A stretch of 64,000 nucleotides of DNA from Chrysopilus asiliformis (GCA_964034945.1 OZ035961.1:3268001-3332000); one strand, 5' to 3'; shown: positions 11,201 through 23,123, counted from the stretch's first letter. Notes: generated by a model from the sequence alone, not told the origin. Numbers and translations: made by a program.

Positions 11201-14200
11201 TGAATAAAAACTTTATGTTTAACTTACAAATACACAGATGAGAGTACAATGATTCCCGACGAATTGGGTGAGTTTCGTTTAACAGTCATACAAACCAAAG
11301 AGAAACAAAAAAATATATATTATATCTGAAAAAATACTCGTATTTAAACTTTCTGTTGTTCATTTTATTTATTTTCGTATTTTATAAATACACAAAGTTT
11401 CAAAATCAAATACCTTTAGTTCAATGAGAAAAAAAATCGTTTAATCCAAAATTCAAATTCATTTTAGTTTGAGAAAAAAAAATTTCCATGAAAATACAGT
11501 CAACTTAGAAGTAAAGAACATAACACCACAAATAACACTAAACACTATTCCTAAAAAAAATTGGGTGGCACATACACCAATTCACAAAATCGAATGCGCA
11601 CGGAAAACTTATAAAACCATTAAAATATTTCTTTAGAAAATTGTTTCAAAAAATTCCCACCCCCAAAATACATTAGAAAAACATCATTGAACACTTCTAT
11701 TTATGTTGATAATCCCCTTTCCCCTGCTACGTAGATAATAGAAAATGTTGAAAAATAATCAGTGGTTGAATTATGAATGCTGGCCAATAAGCAAATTGCA
11801 TGACATTTGCTCAAAATATATTACTTGTTATTCTTAAAGAAAACTTTATGAGTTGAATTATTTAGGAATGCAACATCCTGTATAAAAAAAATCCAATTAC
11901 AAATAAAGCTGGTTTGCATAAAAACCATTTGCATGCAAATAAAAACAACATTATTACCTCATTTTTACGTTGCAAAAAAACCCCATTATTTGCGAGTAGG
12001 TATGAGAAACATCAGGGATGGATTTTTTTTTACACAAAAGTGTAAGCCCACAATTTTTCAGGCTTTAGGGAATTAAAATACATTTGCATTTCATTACTCT
12101 TCTGTTTTGTAAACTACAATAAAAATATTAAAAAAAAAAGATTGTACAGGTGATTCAGAGAAAAACAAAGGATTTTTTTATTGCATAAAGGAAATTTTCA
12201 TTATTTATGGAAATATTTATAGTAGGAAAACATAGCAAATTTCTTATGCTGCGAAAGTTTGGTGAAAACTTCTGGGAGTGGCAAAAGCAAAACTCATAAC
12301 TTGAGATAAGTTTGTTGTCTCCTCCTAATTTTTGAGCTAGAGCTTTTAAAAACCAATTTCGTGTAAACATTTTCGTCTAAAGCAAAATTAAAAGTAAAAA
12401 TATGCATTATAGACAGAAATTACAAAAAAAAATGCGCCGCAGGTGAATACATTTGACTGCAAAGGTAAGATACATCCTTAAATTCACCTAAAAAGTTTAC
12501 CAAAGAAGAGTATCTCAATGTTGTGTCCTTAGTGAAATCTCTTTCGCTCCTCCTCCCCCTCGGCACCGCGTCCATAGCTTTTCGGACCCCCTCCCCTCGT
12601 CGCTCTTTTGCACGATTATTTGTATGGAAAAACAAAATATGCGTTTTTCTTTGCAGTCCTGAAACTTTGCTTTGCTTTCTACCCAGGAATATTTTTATCG
12701 CTTTTGAAAAAAGAAAATTATTGAGATTGAATTTTGATAACAATCTAAACTCAATTAACTCAAATCGCTGAAATCTGAGAAAACTTTAATTAGAAAAATT
12801 TAGAAAATGAGTTTTCAGGGAAATTCATTTTTAATTGCGCGTTTGGACATAAATTTGTTTTGTGCTATTTTAACTAGTGGCCACCAGTACCATTCATGCA
12901 TGTCATGAATGAGCGTAATGTTACAAAAACGAACTCCAAGGCGTTAATTATGTACCAGATTTAAGTTTCATGCATGTGAACAGTTTATCAATTTTTAATT
13001 GGACCAGGATTTACATTCGTTTACAGTGCCACCACCATAGCGAAAATAAATGGCATCCATCAGATAATTATAGGCAATGCGAAGCCTATTTCTGCATTTG
13101 GTCTGAATTCATTCGCGTGTGTATATTTTCCCTCAGTGCTTTCACATTTATTTTCCTTTGCAGCATAAAAAAAATTTAAAAAAAAACTCCCTCCGGCAGA
13201 GAAAAAACCTATGCTCCAATTAAACATTTAAGTACCCATATAGGACCCAATTCTCTGCACGCCATGCAAATCAACGGCTATCAAATAAGGATAATTTTTC
13301 CACGTTTTTCCAGAACCCCGATTTTTACATTTTCTTGCAGAATTCGTCGTGATATTCTTGGCTCTAAGGATATCTAGTAATCAATACGAATGGGGTTGAC
13401 CTAGTAAAAGTTTTTAGCCACGATATCGGCATAACTTTGCTAGTCATCTATTTTTAGCATAGATTTTTATCAATGTGAAGTTATGTATTTTCAATGGATA
13501 GTCTATATTGCCTAGTCAACGAGTGAGTATAGTATATTCGAATATCCTTTTTGTATCCTTTTTGGAATTGGTCAGTGAAACGGCATCGAATGCAAATTCA
13601 CTCTAGAATAATAACGGAAAATTGAGTGCTATTAAAATACTATTCCATCATGCCGCTGAGCTGCAAGCCCTTCGTGATGTATTAAAAAATAAAAATTCCT
13701 TTTAGCCACCGGAAATAGATTCATCCAGGAAAAAATGTGAAAAATTCTAATCTATACCTGCGTAGAAAAAAAAACTTTACATATCAGTAAAAAAAAATTC
13801 ATTCCATTCACTTTGAAGCTGCATAATTAACTTGCATTTCATTTCAGTTGTATTGCAGAGAGCCAAAAATTTCTATCCATTTGAAGTATTTTTTATATTA
13901 GTGCCTTTTATACTCGGAAATATTTATTTAGTATAAGCGTAAAAAAATCCTTTTAAAATGTTTATATGGAGAAAACATGTGAAATAAAAAGGCAAAAATA
14001 CATTTTTGGGCGTGGTATATCAGAAAGAAAAGCGAAATAAATATTTTTTTTGATTTCTTCATTCCTTATATCGCTTTGTTGTGATACACAACGCCCAAAA
14101 AATTTTTTTTTGCATTTCAGTACCTTTTTTAATAAAAACTTTTGGAAAAAACAAAAAAAAATTCACCGAAAAACTTTAAACTATTAGACCACTACGTACC

Positions 14201-17200
14201 CCCATGTAGTAAATAATTAATGTTTTCGGATGGAAATCATACTCATCATACTAATATATCATCATACTAATATATAAAAATGAGTTGGTGTCTGTCTGTC
14301 TGTCTGTCTGTTCCTCTTTCACGCAAAAACGGCTGAACCGATTGACTTGAAATTTGGCATGAGTGTCTGTGGTAGTTCTGGTTCCAACATAGGCATACGG
14401 AAAAGTAGCGCGAGGGGTGGGGGGAGTAAGGGGAGGGGGTAAAGTGATTTCGAAACTTACTTTTTGCGCTATGTTACTCTTTCGCGGGGAAACTACTGAA
14501 CCGATTGACCTGAAATTTGGCACAGATGTTCGTCGGGGGTCCAGCCCCAACAAACACCCATTAAAAAGTAGCGCGAGAGGTGGGGGAGTAAGGGGAGGGG
14601 GTAAAGTGATCTCGAAACTTAGTTCTTCCTCTGTGTTACACTTTCGCAGGGAAACTACTGAACCGATTGGCCTGAAATTTGGCATAGATGTTCGTCGGGT
14701 CTCCAGCCCCAACATAGACCCATTAAAAAGTAGCCCGAAAGGTGGGGGAGTAAAGGGAAGGGGTAAAGTGATCTCGAAGCTTAGTTTTCCCTCTATGTTA
14801 TTCTTTCGCGGGGAAACTACCGAGCCGATTGGCCTGAAGTTTAGCTCCAACATAGACCATAAAAAAATTGGAAAAACTTAACCCGACAACGACGGGTATG
14901 CAAGCTAGTCTAACATAACAAATTTTGGAACACATTTTCAAGGTTCAAAAAATGACATTCGACTGCAACTAAAATTTTTGGTGGTAAAAATATGTATCGA
15001 AAGAGTGAAGGATGTTTGAAATGTGCCTGGCTTTTTTCTTATTCTACTATTACTATACAAGTAACAAAAATACAGTCTAAAATATCACCTCGGATATTAA
15101 CATCCTCAGAAATCACATTTTTATTACATATAACATCAATTAATTTCAAATAATTATAGACTTCATTATCATTAATGTGCTTGATTGCCAATACAAGGAC
15201 AACACTTTTGCCGACATGCTAATTATAAGAACCATAAAGGTCCTGGCTAATTAAAGGCTTATTTGATCACTTAAATTGAAGCTGATGTGCATCATTAGTA
15301 GTTATTGCAACTTCATGACATGCACTCTGTTATTATTAACATTTCCGTTCATGATTCTCATTAATTAGGCAAAAGCCGTTTGCACCGATTTTGTTTTATT
15401 TTGCCTTTTAACTCCGACACAATAGAAATCAAGGGCCATCAATTAAAATGGATGTGATAGTATCAGAATAAAAGAATTATTACCTTGGGATACTCCAATT
15501 AAAAATCTTTGGGAAAAAATATGAACCCTTCCGGTGGATACTTCTTTTCAGGATCAACTCAACTCAGTTATACGGAATCTCATTATGAAAAGTTTGCCGG
15601 ACTGAATTAAATCCCAGAAAAGGTTTCCAATACACTTAACGATGGAAAAAAAAGGTAACGAAGAAAATCCCTCGAGTGCCCATAAAAAGGGGAGAATCGC
15701 TTGAGAGAAAGATAAATGCCTGGGAATACGTCAAGAAAGCTAATTATTCAAAAAAAGACGAGAATACTCGTATAGATCCCAAAAGGTTGCGGTAGTTTTT
15801 AATGGAATGATGCCTTTTAACTTATTTTCAAGGTTTCCAATTTAAAGCTACTCTCGATTCGGGACAACCGACCAACAAACGTGAAGTTTTCACTTTCCCT
15901 TAACGATTTTCTTACCCTCCATTTACATACCTATATTTATTTATCTGGTTTTCTTTTTCTGTATCCTTATTTTATTTATAAAAAAAAAGTAAAAATAAAA
16001 ATGCTTTTCCTGGTTAGTTTCCACATGGTAGCACAATGACTGTAAATCTATTATCTATATTTGAAAGCATTGATTTTTTGTCAGTTAAACCGATTCTTAT
16101 ATAACCGTTCTATTTCAAAGTTGAAGCACGTTTTCGGATATGGAACACATTTAAAGATATTTCCAATTATGGATATAAATTGTTAAATTGAATATGTCTC
16201 CGCAAGTAAATAAAGGTTCACTGATTTCAATTTAAAATTTTTGCATACAATATAATCTTTTTTTAAAACCAGGTTACTGAATCGAAAATCAAGTTTTTTT
16301 GATTTAATTTAAATACATTTAATTTTTAAAAATGTTTTCTCTAAAAGAAGTGTTGCTAATCAAACTATGAATGTTGATTTTATTATTATTGCGAAAAATT
16401 CGAAATCTAATTGGATTATAAACACAGCGGATTTACCGAAACCAGGCACTGTATTTCTGGGAGAGCTTATAATACAATTCTAAATAAAAATATTTTATCA
16501 AAAAATCATTCATCCTATGGAAATTATTTGCAAAACAATGATGGGAGCTGATGGGAACAGCATATAACTTTCTGATGGCAACAGCATATAACTTTTTGAT
16601 ACTAAAACTTGCAGGTCTTGTGCGATTACCCCAGAGTAAAATACAGTGAAACCTATCAAGCCGGATCCTGGATACCCCGCAAACCTCCGTAAGGTGAACA
16701 CAACCCCAAACTCTACGTAAGCCGGAGAATCTCAAGAATAAAAATTCTAACTCGAGAACGATTTGAAATTTTGAGCTCAGGTATGCGAAAAATCGTGGGA
16801 AATTGCATAAAATACGTCACGCTAATTATCGGCCTTCAAACTCCCCCGCCCCTGCTTTTTTGTGATTTTCCTATGGAGTTTTATACTGCCGTCACACTAC
16901 CGCTGACATTGACGCCACAGTCAATCAACCCCCCCACCCCCTCTCATACCCCTTATCTAACTTCGTCACAAAAGAGTTTTTGCTCAACCATTATTTTGTA
17001 ATGATAGTGACAAAAAAAACTGGGGCCTTATTCTAGAACTCGTACCGAGTCAAATCTCTACCAAGTGGTACAAAAAGCGATTCTTGAACTCGGAAACGAG
17101 CGATCTCTCTCAAAAGATAGTTTCAGATTCATGTTGACCTCACTCGGCAGGTTAAACGTCACCGTGTATTTACTCGCAAGAAATCGCTTGTTTCCGACTT

Positions 17201-18474
17201 CAAGAATCGCTTTTTGTAGCACTCGGTAGAGATTTGACTCGGTACGAGTTCTAGAATAAGGCCCCAAAAGCAGTAACGTTAATCTGACTGTGGCGTTCTG
17301 TGACCAATTTGTGACCCCATATATTTTGCAACCAAAGTTGTACGACCGTCTCGTAACCGGTATGTAACAAGTTCTGGTTACTTGGCGTGTGTTTTCCACT
17401 TCCGATAAACAGAATTTCAGCAAAAGTGGATAGAATCGTACTAATTTAGGGACCGTTTACATTTGCAAATTTTGTCGCAATTTCTTTCTCAGGACTTACT
17501 ATCCCACACTTATTCGTCTATCGCAGAATAAGTTCACTTAGGCTCCGTTTACACTACTGCGCCCGCAATCTGCGCCACAGACGGACAGACGGACAGACAG
17601 ACGGACAAACAGACGGACGGACATGCAAAATTCAATTTTTTTTATCATTCTAAACACACTGGTGTAATTCATTTTCGTGTGTGATGACGGGATCTTGGCG
17701 TTACAAACGGTAAGGCAAAGTTAATATACCCTTTGGTTTCACCATACGGGTATAAACAATTTATAATCAAACCCTCATATTGTTTCAAAAATCTAGATAG
17801 GAAATCGCATTCGGAAATATACCACGAATATAATTTTCATTCACAAAATAAAATTCTATGGAAATCTATATTTGATTTCTCATTTAATCCTGAAAATCCA
17901 CTAAAGAGTACTTTAAATCTAGTCCTGCTTTTCCTTCCTTTTTTGTTATCAATATATTATTTACAGTTCAATTAGATAGGCGCCCAATAAATTTTAAACA
18001 GGATTCACTCTAGGAATGTAATAAAAGAAGGTTAATTTAAATTTGATTAAAAATGCATGAGATGTTTACACGCTTTTTGCTAAACGAAATGAAACGCACG
18101 TTTTGTTCAAATAAATAAATAAATTAATTAATTAAATGCAAAACCAATGAAATTTTATTTTATTTTTAACCATACACAGAATTTAATGTTAATTAATGAT
18201 TCATCGTTTTAAATACATATTGTTAATATTGTGGGTGTATTCTCTATATATATTTTTTATAGGTGGCGGATATGAGATATACTGGAATAATAGATGGATC
18301 ACTATTTATCGGCCAGATGTTGAGTGTACAAATGGCATTATTCATGTTATCGATGAACCATTTTTACAGGAGAGCGATATCCGAGTTAGCGGAGGTAGAT
18401 CACAATCCCAAATAACTTTAAGCATTCTATTTGCTAATTTATTAATGATTTTAATAGCAAAACTTTTATTATAA
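5276..18474 (+). CDS. Fas1: Fasciclin I, 3' half (FAS1 domains 3 and 4 plus GPI signal)
   Basis: Exons were read from splice sites and phase: 5276-5427, 7467-7557, 7743-7966, 9567-9729, 9847-9988, 11238-11267 and 18263-18474, ending at TAA. All joints are GT-AG and phase-consistent. The first four exons begin a FAS1 fold at KFYEVIMDVGG, continue with the H1-like VTILAPSNDAW, and reach the H2-like YVHIIDGVLGIP. A second domain starts at ATFTLGEKSNF and closes with GIIHVIDEPFLQ. NAS, NAT, NDT and NDS are possible N-glycosylation sites. The C-terminus is SGGRSQSQ followed by about 19 hydrophobic residues with no cytoplasmic tail, a GPI-anchor signal as known for fly fasciclin I, a homophilic adhesion molecule of axons. 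The two N-terminal FAS1 domains and signal peptide must lie before this window or be missing. Introns reach 7 kb and carry many transposons. Confidence 0.9.
5675..5826. mobile_element. GTCCATAAAATACGTCAC MITE, copy 2
   Basis: The left end is ACATCCATAGAATACGTCACGC and the right end GTATTTTATGGACGGCC. The interior reads TTGTATGGAGTTTAGTACCG then CACACTACCGCAGACC, the best-preserved family core. It lies in the first Fas1 intron of the window. Confidence 0.8.
5887..6632. mobile_element. non-autonomous hAT-type element with 8-bp target duplication
   Basis: The ends are imperfect inverted repeats starting CAGGGTTGTTCC on the left and, read inward, CAGTGTTGTGCC on the right, typical of hAT elements. 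The 8-bp sequence ATGAAAAG occurs immediately outside both ends (5879-5886 and 6633-6640), fixing the borders. The 746-bp interior has no transposase. Subterminal regions are packed with GTAGACAAT and CTACGCGTAGAC motifs on both strands, likely transposase binding sites. Confidence 0.93.
6641..7466. other. Fas1 intron sequence, AT-rich
   Basis: No additional feature seen. The last 60 bases form a long pyrimidine tract ending TTACAG before the next Fas1 exon. Confidence 0.6.
7967..8670. other. Fas1 intron sequence without recognised features
   Basis: AT-rich intron. A short foldback AGAGGCGAACCTCT (written on the minus strand) followed by CTAG sits near 8490. It is too small to call as an element. 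Confidence 0.5.
8674..8790. mobile_element. GTCCATAAAATACGTCAC MITE, copy 3, truncated
   Basis: The left end GAGCTGTCCATAAAATTCGT and a diverged interior (CCTCCTCCACCCACTTCGTC, then TCACCGTCATACTACTG) are present, but the right inverted end is missing. Confidence 0.65.
8918..9280 (-). mobile_element. Helitron-like non-autonomous element, copy H1 (incomplete)
   Basis: Read on the minus strand, the element begins at 9280 with TCATACTAATATATAAAAAT after a host A, the 5'-TC arrangement of Helitrons. A GTCTGTCTGT run follows, then about two copies of the 162-bp unit shared with the elements at 14262 and 57545. No CTAG terminus was found on its left, so that end is lost. A second start-like sequence, TATATATAAAATTGAATGTC on the minus strand, lies just left of it near 8820-8850 beside the perfect hairpin CGCGAATCGCTTCGCG. 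Confidence 0.7.
9989..10677. other. Fas1 intron, AT-rich, no feature seen
   Basis: Long A and T runs and no coding or repeat structure that I can define. Confidence 0.5.
10678..10911. mobile_element. foldback MITE with about 75-bp inverted arms
   Basis: The left arm GGGCACTAATCATGTATTCC continues with CGACGCGTCTCTGTCTTT and ACTCTTGACTTCGCCATATC. The right arm is its inverse with few mismatches, ending GGTTGGTGCCC. The loop is about 70 bp. No coding capacity. No exact target duplication was identified. Confidence 0.85.
11238..11267 (+). CDS. Fas1: Fas1 30-nt micro-exon, candidate cassette exon
   Basis: This small block is preceded by TACACAG and followed by GTGAGT. It enters and leaves in phase 1, so including it adds ten residues (about ESTMIPDELG) and skipping it keeps the frame. 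It falls between the helix ending LREQKN and GGYEIYW in the last FAS1 domain. Tiny alternatively spliced exons are known for Drosophila fasciclin I, so an alternative exon here is expected from the family. The exon is inferred from consensus sites and frame, not from transcripts. Confidence 0.7.
11268..14245. other. Fas1 large intron, first part
   Basis: AT-rich intron. Near 12430 there is one GCGCCGCAG motif like those at 890-1080. At about 12530-12640 a C-rich tract (CGGACCCCCTCCCCTCGTCG, then TTTGTATGGAAAAAC) resembles the core of the dispersed MITE family without clear ends. No coding exon was found. Confidence 0.5.
14262..14908 (+). mobile_element. Helitron-like non-autonomous element, copy H2, both ends present
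   Basis: It starts TCATACTAATATATAAAAAT after A and ends with a hairpin ACCCG(ACAACGA)CGGGT at 14881-14897, seven bases and then CTAG before T. An A/T insertion site, 5'-TC, a subterminal hairpin and 3'-CTRR are Helitron hallmarks. Between them are about 3.5 tandem copies of a 162-bp unit containing GAAACTACTGAACCGATTG and a GGGGGAGTAAGGGGAGGGG tract. There is no Rep/helicase gene. The unit is open in frame on both strands; see findings. Confidence 0.85.
14909..16790. other. Fas1 large intron, middle part
   Basis: No coding exon, RNA gene or defined repeat found. Composition is AT-rich throughout. Confidence 0.5.
16797..16935. mobile_element. GTCCATAAAATACGTCAC MITE, copy 4, decayed right end
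   Basis: The left end GCATAAAATACGTCACGC and core GGAGTTTTATACTGCCGTCA with CACTACCGC match the family. The right inverted end is not recognisable. Confidence 0.7.
17021..17266. mobile_element. foldback MITE with about 85-bp inverted arms
   Basis: The left arm begins TGGGGCCTTATTCTAGAACT and continues CGTACCGAGTCAAATCTCTACC. The right arm is the inverse and ends GAATAAGGCCCCA. AAAAAGCGATTCTTGAA and its complement lie further in. No coding capacity. Confidence 0.88.
17560..17755 (-). repeat. dispersed repeat 'B' (GACGGACGGACA / ACCCGTATGGT), copy 1
   Basis: In the opposite orientation to the copy at 56193 it contains GCGCCCGCAATCTGCGCCAC, a run of GACGGACAGACGG units, ACACACTGGTGTAATTCATT, GATCTTGGCGTTAC, and the end ACCATACGGGTATA. 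Order and sequence match the longer copy. Confidence 0.8.
17756..18262. other. end of the large Fas1 intron
   Basis: AT-rich, ending with the acceptor TTTTTTATAG of the last Fas1 exon. Confidence 0.6.
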
Positions 18475-19292
18475 AATGACTTTTACTTCAGTTATGATTT
18501 ATTTCGTGTTAATTTAATACAAAATCAATGATTCCTTTTTTTTTATTATTATTATTTGTTTCGATTTAATTCAATAAATCGAATTTTTAATAAGATTTAC
18601 ACAGACATTACCAAAATTGATTTTAATTTTACTTTTAAATAGAAAATTATTATCTCGAAATTATTATATTTATAATCTAGATACAGAAGAAAACAATAAA
18701 TTGTATGATAAGAAAATAATAAAAGAATTTTCTTAGATTATTGAGGTTAACGATATTTAAACACGTGTTTTAATAAATCTTTTATCAGTACAATTTAGTT
18801 GTATCTTATTCCTTCAAATATCTATTAATTTCTCTCTTCTTTTTTATTATAATTAATTTATTTAGAACGTTTTTTAATTCACAATTGTGTAAGTTTATAA
18901 TGAATTTGTATGTTTCATGATTTTAGTAATTCTTGTATTAATGGTTGTGCTAGAGGCAAGCATCTTGTACATTTTATTTTGTTCATTTACCACTTAGTAT
19001 TTGTTTCCTTTACACAAATTTGTTGATAAAAAAAAATATATGAAAATCAGTCAAACATTTTATGAGGTTTTTATGTGCAATCAAATTTGGAAGAGAAAAA
19101 AATCTTAATCAACAATTTAAAGGTCTGCTAAAACGTCAGAAAATCTGTGTTTTGTTCATATCGACATTTTTGAGATCTTCTATTATTTTTTATACCCAAT
19201 ATAAAACGTAAATCTTCGCCATTTTTACCGCGTGTCAGTTTTTTAAAACTCTCAGTCGTAACGCCAAGCGATTAGTAAATATTTATATGTTC

Positions 19293-19449
19293 TTACCCGG
19301 CCCTTACACCCGTCCGTAGAGCTGACACAGTCTCGTGTAAATGCACTGACTGCCAGTTCGCTAAATGTATTTTAATTTGTTGTCAGTAATTTGACATTTG
19401 AAGTCTGTGCTACTGACAGACTTTACAGTCGCGTGTTAAGGCCGGGTAA
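19293..19449. mobile_element. short MITE with TTACCCGGCC inverted ends
   Basis: The left end is TTACCCGGCCCTTACACCCG and the right end CGCGTGTTAAGGCCGGGTAA, inverted relatives. The interior also pairs partly (CTGACAC... and CAGTAATTTGACA). Confidence 0.75.
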
Positions 19450-19812
19450 GTAATGAGGGGCATATGTTTTAGGCTATGTATCAATTCAATGTTCCCTCTA
19501 CTTCTCAACCCCTCGCCAGATATTTCCTGAACCATTAAAGTATTTTCAACGCCATTTTCACCCTTGGGTTGGCCTTCTCCTAAGTAAATTTTTCGCCCAC
19601 TAATGTTGACCCCTCTGCCTGCCTGTGAATCCCTCTGCTACTATCCCCTGAACCGTTGAAGCAATTTCATTTACACGATTTTGAGGAGCAACAAATCAAA
19701 GATGTTTTTTATTGCAATCTAAAATGATAATTATTCGTCGAATAACGGGCCTAAATGCTAGTCATTTATAACGTATTAACACTGTTTGAATCACGCCAGC
19801 GTGTTTTCAGTA

Positions 19813-20275
19813 ATGCGGCAGTCACACGACGCTATTTTGCCAGCGCTAGTGGCTGTTTGGCTGTTAGCAGCCGTTTCAGCAGCACTGTGTGAACCCTAGT
19901 GCGTTGCTACTACCAGCAGCAGCGTGATAATTTTAGCAGCGCTAGTGAAGTAGAGATCGTTCTACTTTGCCAGCGCTACTAGGGATCACGTGATCCTGTC
20001 GCATGGTTTCTGAGCTGTCAAAAGCTGATAAGTGGTCAAGTTTGTTTATTGTAACTTGTTATTTTACGTTTATTTATTTAAATTTGTGTGTAACGTTTAT
20101 TATTTAAAAAATCTCCCAGATTAAAATGTCAAACCACTGTTTTGCTACTTGCCAGCGCTACTAAAGTAGAAATCGAGTGAACCCTGTCAGTACGCTGGCT
20201 GCTGTTGCTACTTGCCAGCGCTACTAACCAACAGCAGCCAGCGGCTGGCAAAACAGCGTCGTGTGACCGCGGCAT
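19813..20275. mobile_element. MITE with ATGCGGCAGTCACACGACGC inverted ends and CCAGCGCTA motifs
   Basis: The left end ATGCGGCAGTCACACGACGC continues TATTTTGCCAGC. The right end is GCTGGCAAAACAGCGTCGTG then TGACCGCGGCAT, its inverse. GCCAGCGCTA is repeated at several points on the plus strand and the ends also hold CAGCAGC motifs. There is no coding capacity. Confidence 0.85.
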
Positions 20276-22844
20276 AAATGAACAACTTTGAGAAATTCAA
20301 ATCCGTCAGTTTTGTTACGGAAGTTGAAATTTGGTACAGTTATTTCTCGCCTCCCCTATATACAAACGGAAATGTTGCTTAAAAAATTACGAAGTTTAAA
20401 AAATTACTTTACATAATCCTTACATGCAAGTATATCAGATTCCAGGAATATCAGGAATTTTTGGCTTTTCTTTTGTATTTATTCGTGATTAATTAAAACG
20501 CATCTCTAAGTAAGTGGAGTATCGCCTTTGCTCTCGAAATATTTTATAAGCAATCAAACTTTTTATGTTCACTTTCAAATGTCTTGCAAAAAAAAATTTG
20601 CCTTGTAAATTCCCTTTCTACGTTTATTATTCCAAAATAAATCATTTTGTAAATTCGTTTTTGAGTTTTTCATATAAAAAAAAACAATCAAAAATTGTGT
20701 AAAGGAAAACGTTTCTGTAGTATAGAAATCTAGTTTTAAACTGTAAGTCAATTGATTCATGATTTCAAACAACCAGTTAAAAAAATTGTAATTAAACCAA
20801 ATAAACATGCTTGTCACAAATACAACATTTCACTGATAATTCTAGCCAACAGAATAAAAACTACGTATATTTGCCTTCATTATTTTAGTTACTATCAAAA
20901 TCATATTTTATTTGAAAAACATTTATATGAAAAATAGAGCGTTTTCTATGTCCTATTCTTTCAGAAAACCACTAAAATAATACATTAAAAATGATATCAA
21001 ACTGCCGAATTATATAAAAAAAAAAAACATTTAGAAAAATTTAGTAAAAAAAAAGACAAATTAAATAAAAAAAATACATTTATTAAGACAAAAAAAAATA
21101 ATCTAGACCTCTTGAAAATAATCATGCATTAAACTCTGTCATTTTGAAAAATCGTGTTCTGAAAATTTTTACAAGAACCCAAAATAAACATAAAACGAAG
21201 CTAAATAAAATTTGGTTCAAATGCAGACCAAATCGATTTCGCAATACTAGATATTATTTAATATAGTTGCAGCGGAGAATAGTCGTAAAATTTTAGTTAC
21301 GTTATGAGAAAAAAGCCCCAGGTGTAAAAGTTTTCAAAACGAAATTATAATTTTTAGGAAAAAAAAGTCATTTAGGAAAAATCATGTGGACAAAGAGAAA
21401 CGATTAATCTTTTACTAACTTGTTAATTATTATGGAAATATTTTCAAAAAATATCGAAAGTAAAAAAATAAATGAAACACTCATAAATATATCATGATCA
21501 GTTATTATTTTCAAAACAAGACATTTCAATTACATCACGCATAATAAATATATAGTTAAATACTACAAAACATTAAATAAAATAAATAAACGAACAAAAA
21601 AAGTTATATGAATGATATAAAAACAAGCATTTTCGAAATATTTTAGGTGCTTAATTGCTACCAACACATAAATAAAACCGATGCGGTCTGTGTGCGTGTA
21701 CCTCACTGACAAATACAAATAAAATACATGCAAACAATGAGCTGCTTTATACATAATATTAAAAATAATTATTTTAAATTAAAAAAAAAATCTTAAGAAA
21801 ATTCAATGATCTTAAATTCAATATAGACGGAGATCTGTTCAGTTTTCACCAACAAAAAAAAATTACTAAACGATAGCAGAATGGAGAAAAATGAAAAAAA
21901 ACAACAACACTAACAACATTAATTATAGATAAAAATTTAATAAAAGAAATTGAAAATATTAAATGTTTTTTTTTTAAATTTTTAATGGAAATTTAACAAA
22001 ACAAAAAAAACTATTGATAAAAAATCGTTTCGTCTTTTTTCATTTTGTATATGTGTACAGAATGTACATAATTATATTTTATAGGTACATTAAACAAAAA
22101 AAAATATTATAAATTGCTAATATTAACTTAAAAGTAATTAAATGAAAGAGAAATTTAAAATAATGAAAATGATATTTATATAAAAATTATAATTAATGAA
22201 TTAAGTTATTTATACTATTAAAAATTTAATACACACATACAATTAAAACAATAATAATTGATGCTTTTTTATTGAAAAAAAAAAATCGCGGTCAAAACCG
22301 ATATATTATAAATTGTTTAATTTTTCCATAACAAAAGTGCTTTTCTCCCAATTGATTAAATTGACATTTTATTATTATGATTATAAAAATTATATTATGT
22401 TAAGTAAAATAACCTAGTGTGCCCGTTGTGTGTGTGTAATATCCTGCTATTAAAATTTTTAGTGTGTATCTACAGTTAAAATTTTAATTAAAAAATATAT
22501 TTTATGTAATGCAAAAAACCATATTATGGAAAATAAAAAATCATTGGAATATTTAAGTAAATATGAAAGATGAAATGATTGTAACAATTACATTAAGAAG
22601 CTTTACAGCGCCTTTTTTATTATTAAATTGCTGAGAGTCTTTTTTGAAACAAAAAAAAAAAAACAATAAAGTCTGAAGAAATTCAATAAAAAATCAACAT
22701 GAAATTTGTTTTATTGCCTTCATTTAACCTTATTTATCCAGAGTTACAATATGTAGTAATTATAATAGATTATTTTAGTTTTTTTTTAAACTTCAAATGT
22801 TTCTTTGAAGCACAATTTTTTCCAAATCCTTTTCGGCCTTTATA

Positions 22845-22992
22845 GATGTCCAAAAAATACGTCACATTTATGTGGGAATGCCGCTAATATGGCGTTCTTT
22901 GAAATTCCATCCAATATATTGTGAAAAGCATGAAGATAGGAAGAAGGGGTTTGAAAAGAGCAAAATTAATGCGACGTATTTTGAAAGACACT
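22845..22992. mobile_element. GTCCATAAAATACGTCAC MITE, copy 5, diverged
   Basis: The left end GATGTCCAAAAAATACGTCA and right end GCGACGTATTTTGAAAGACA are inverted relatives of the family ends. The interior is not recognisably related. Confidence 0.5.
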
Positions 22993-23123
22993 ACATATTC
23001 GAAAAAAAAAACATTTATGTTCTGATTCTGTTTGACATTTTTGTAGAATGGTGCTAAAGTTGCAATTTGAGTTTTTGAAACACGTAAAAACTAGTATGGG
23101 AGCACTCACCGAAGGCTATTATA

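Larger units (their letters stand above)
18475..22850. other. very AT-rich DNA downstream of the Fas1 stop, part possible 3' UTR
   Basis: Long A/T runs with many AATAAA-like strings (for example near 18574, 22665 and 22686) and no coding frame. At least the first part should be Fas1 3' UTR. How far it extends cannot be told without transcripts. Two MITEs interrupt it. Confidence 0.4.

Noticed and set aside
14251..14881. Overlapping long frames on both strands as protein genes
   Set aside because: They are the two readings of a 162-bp tandem repeat in a Helitron-like element, with poly-Pro and Gly-rich text from GGGGAGGGG tracts. Kept only as a finding.
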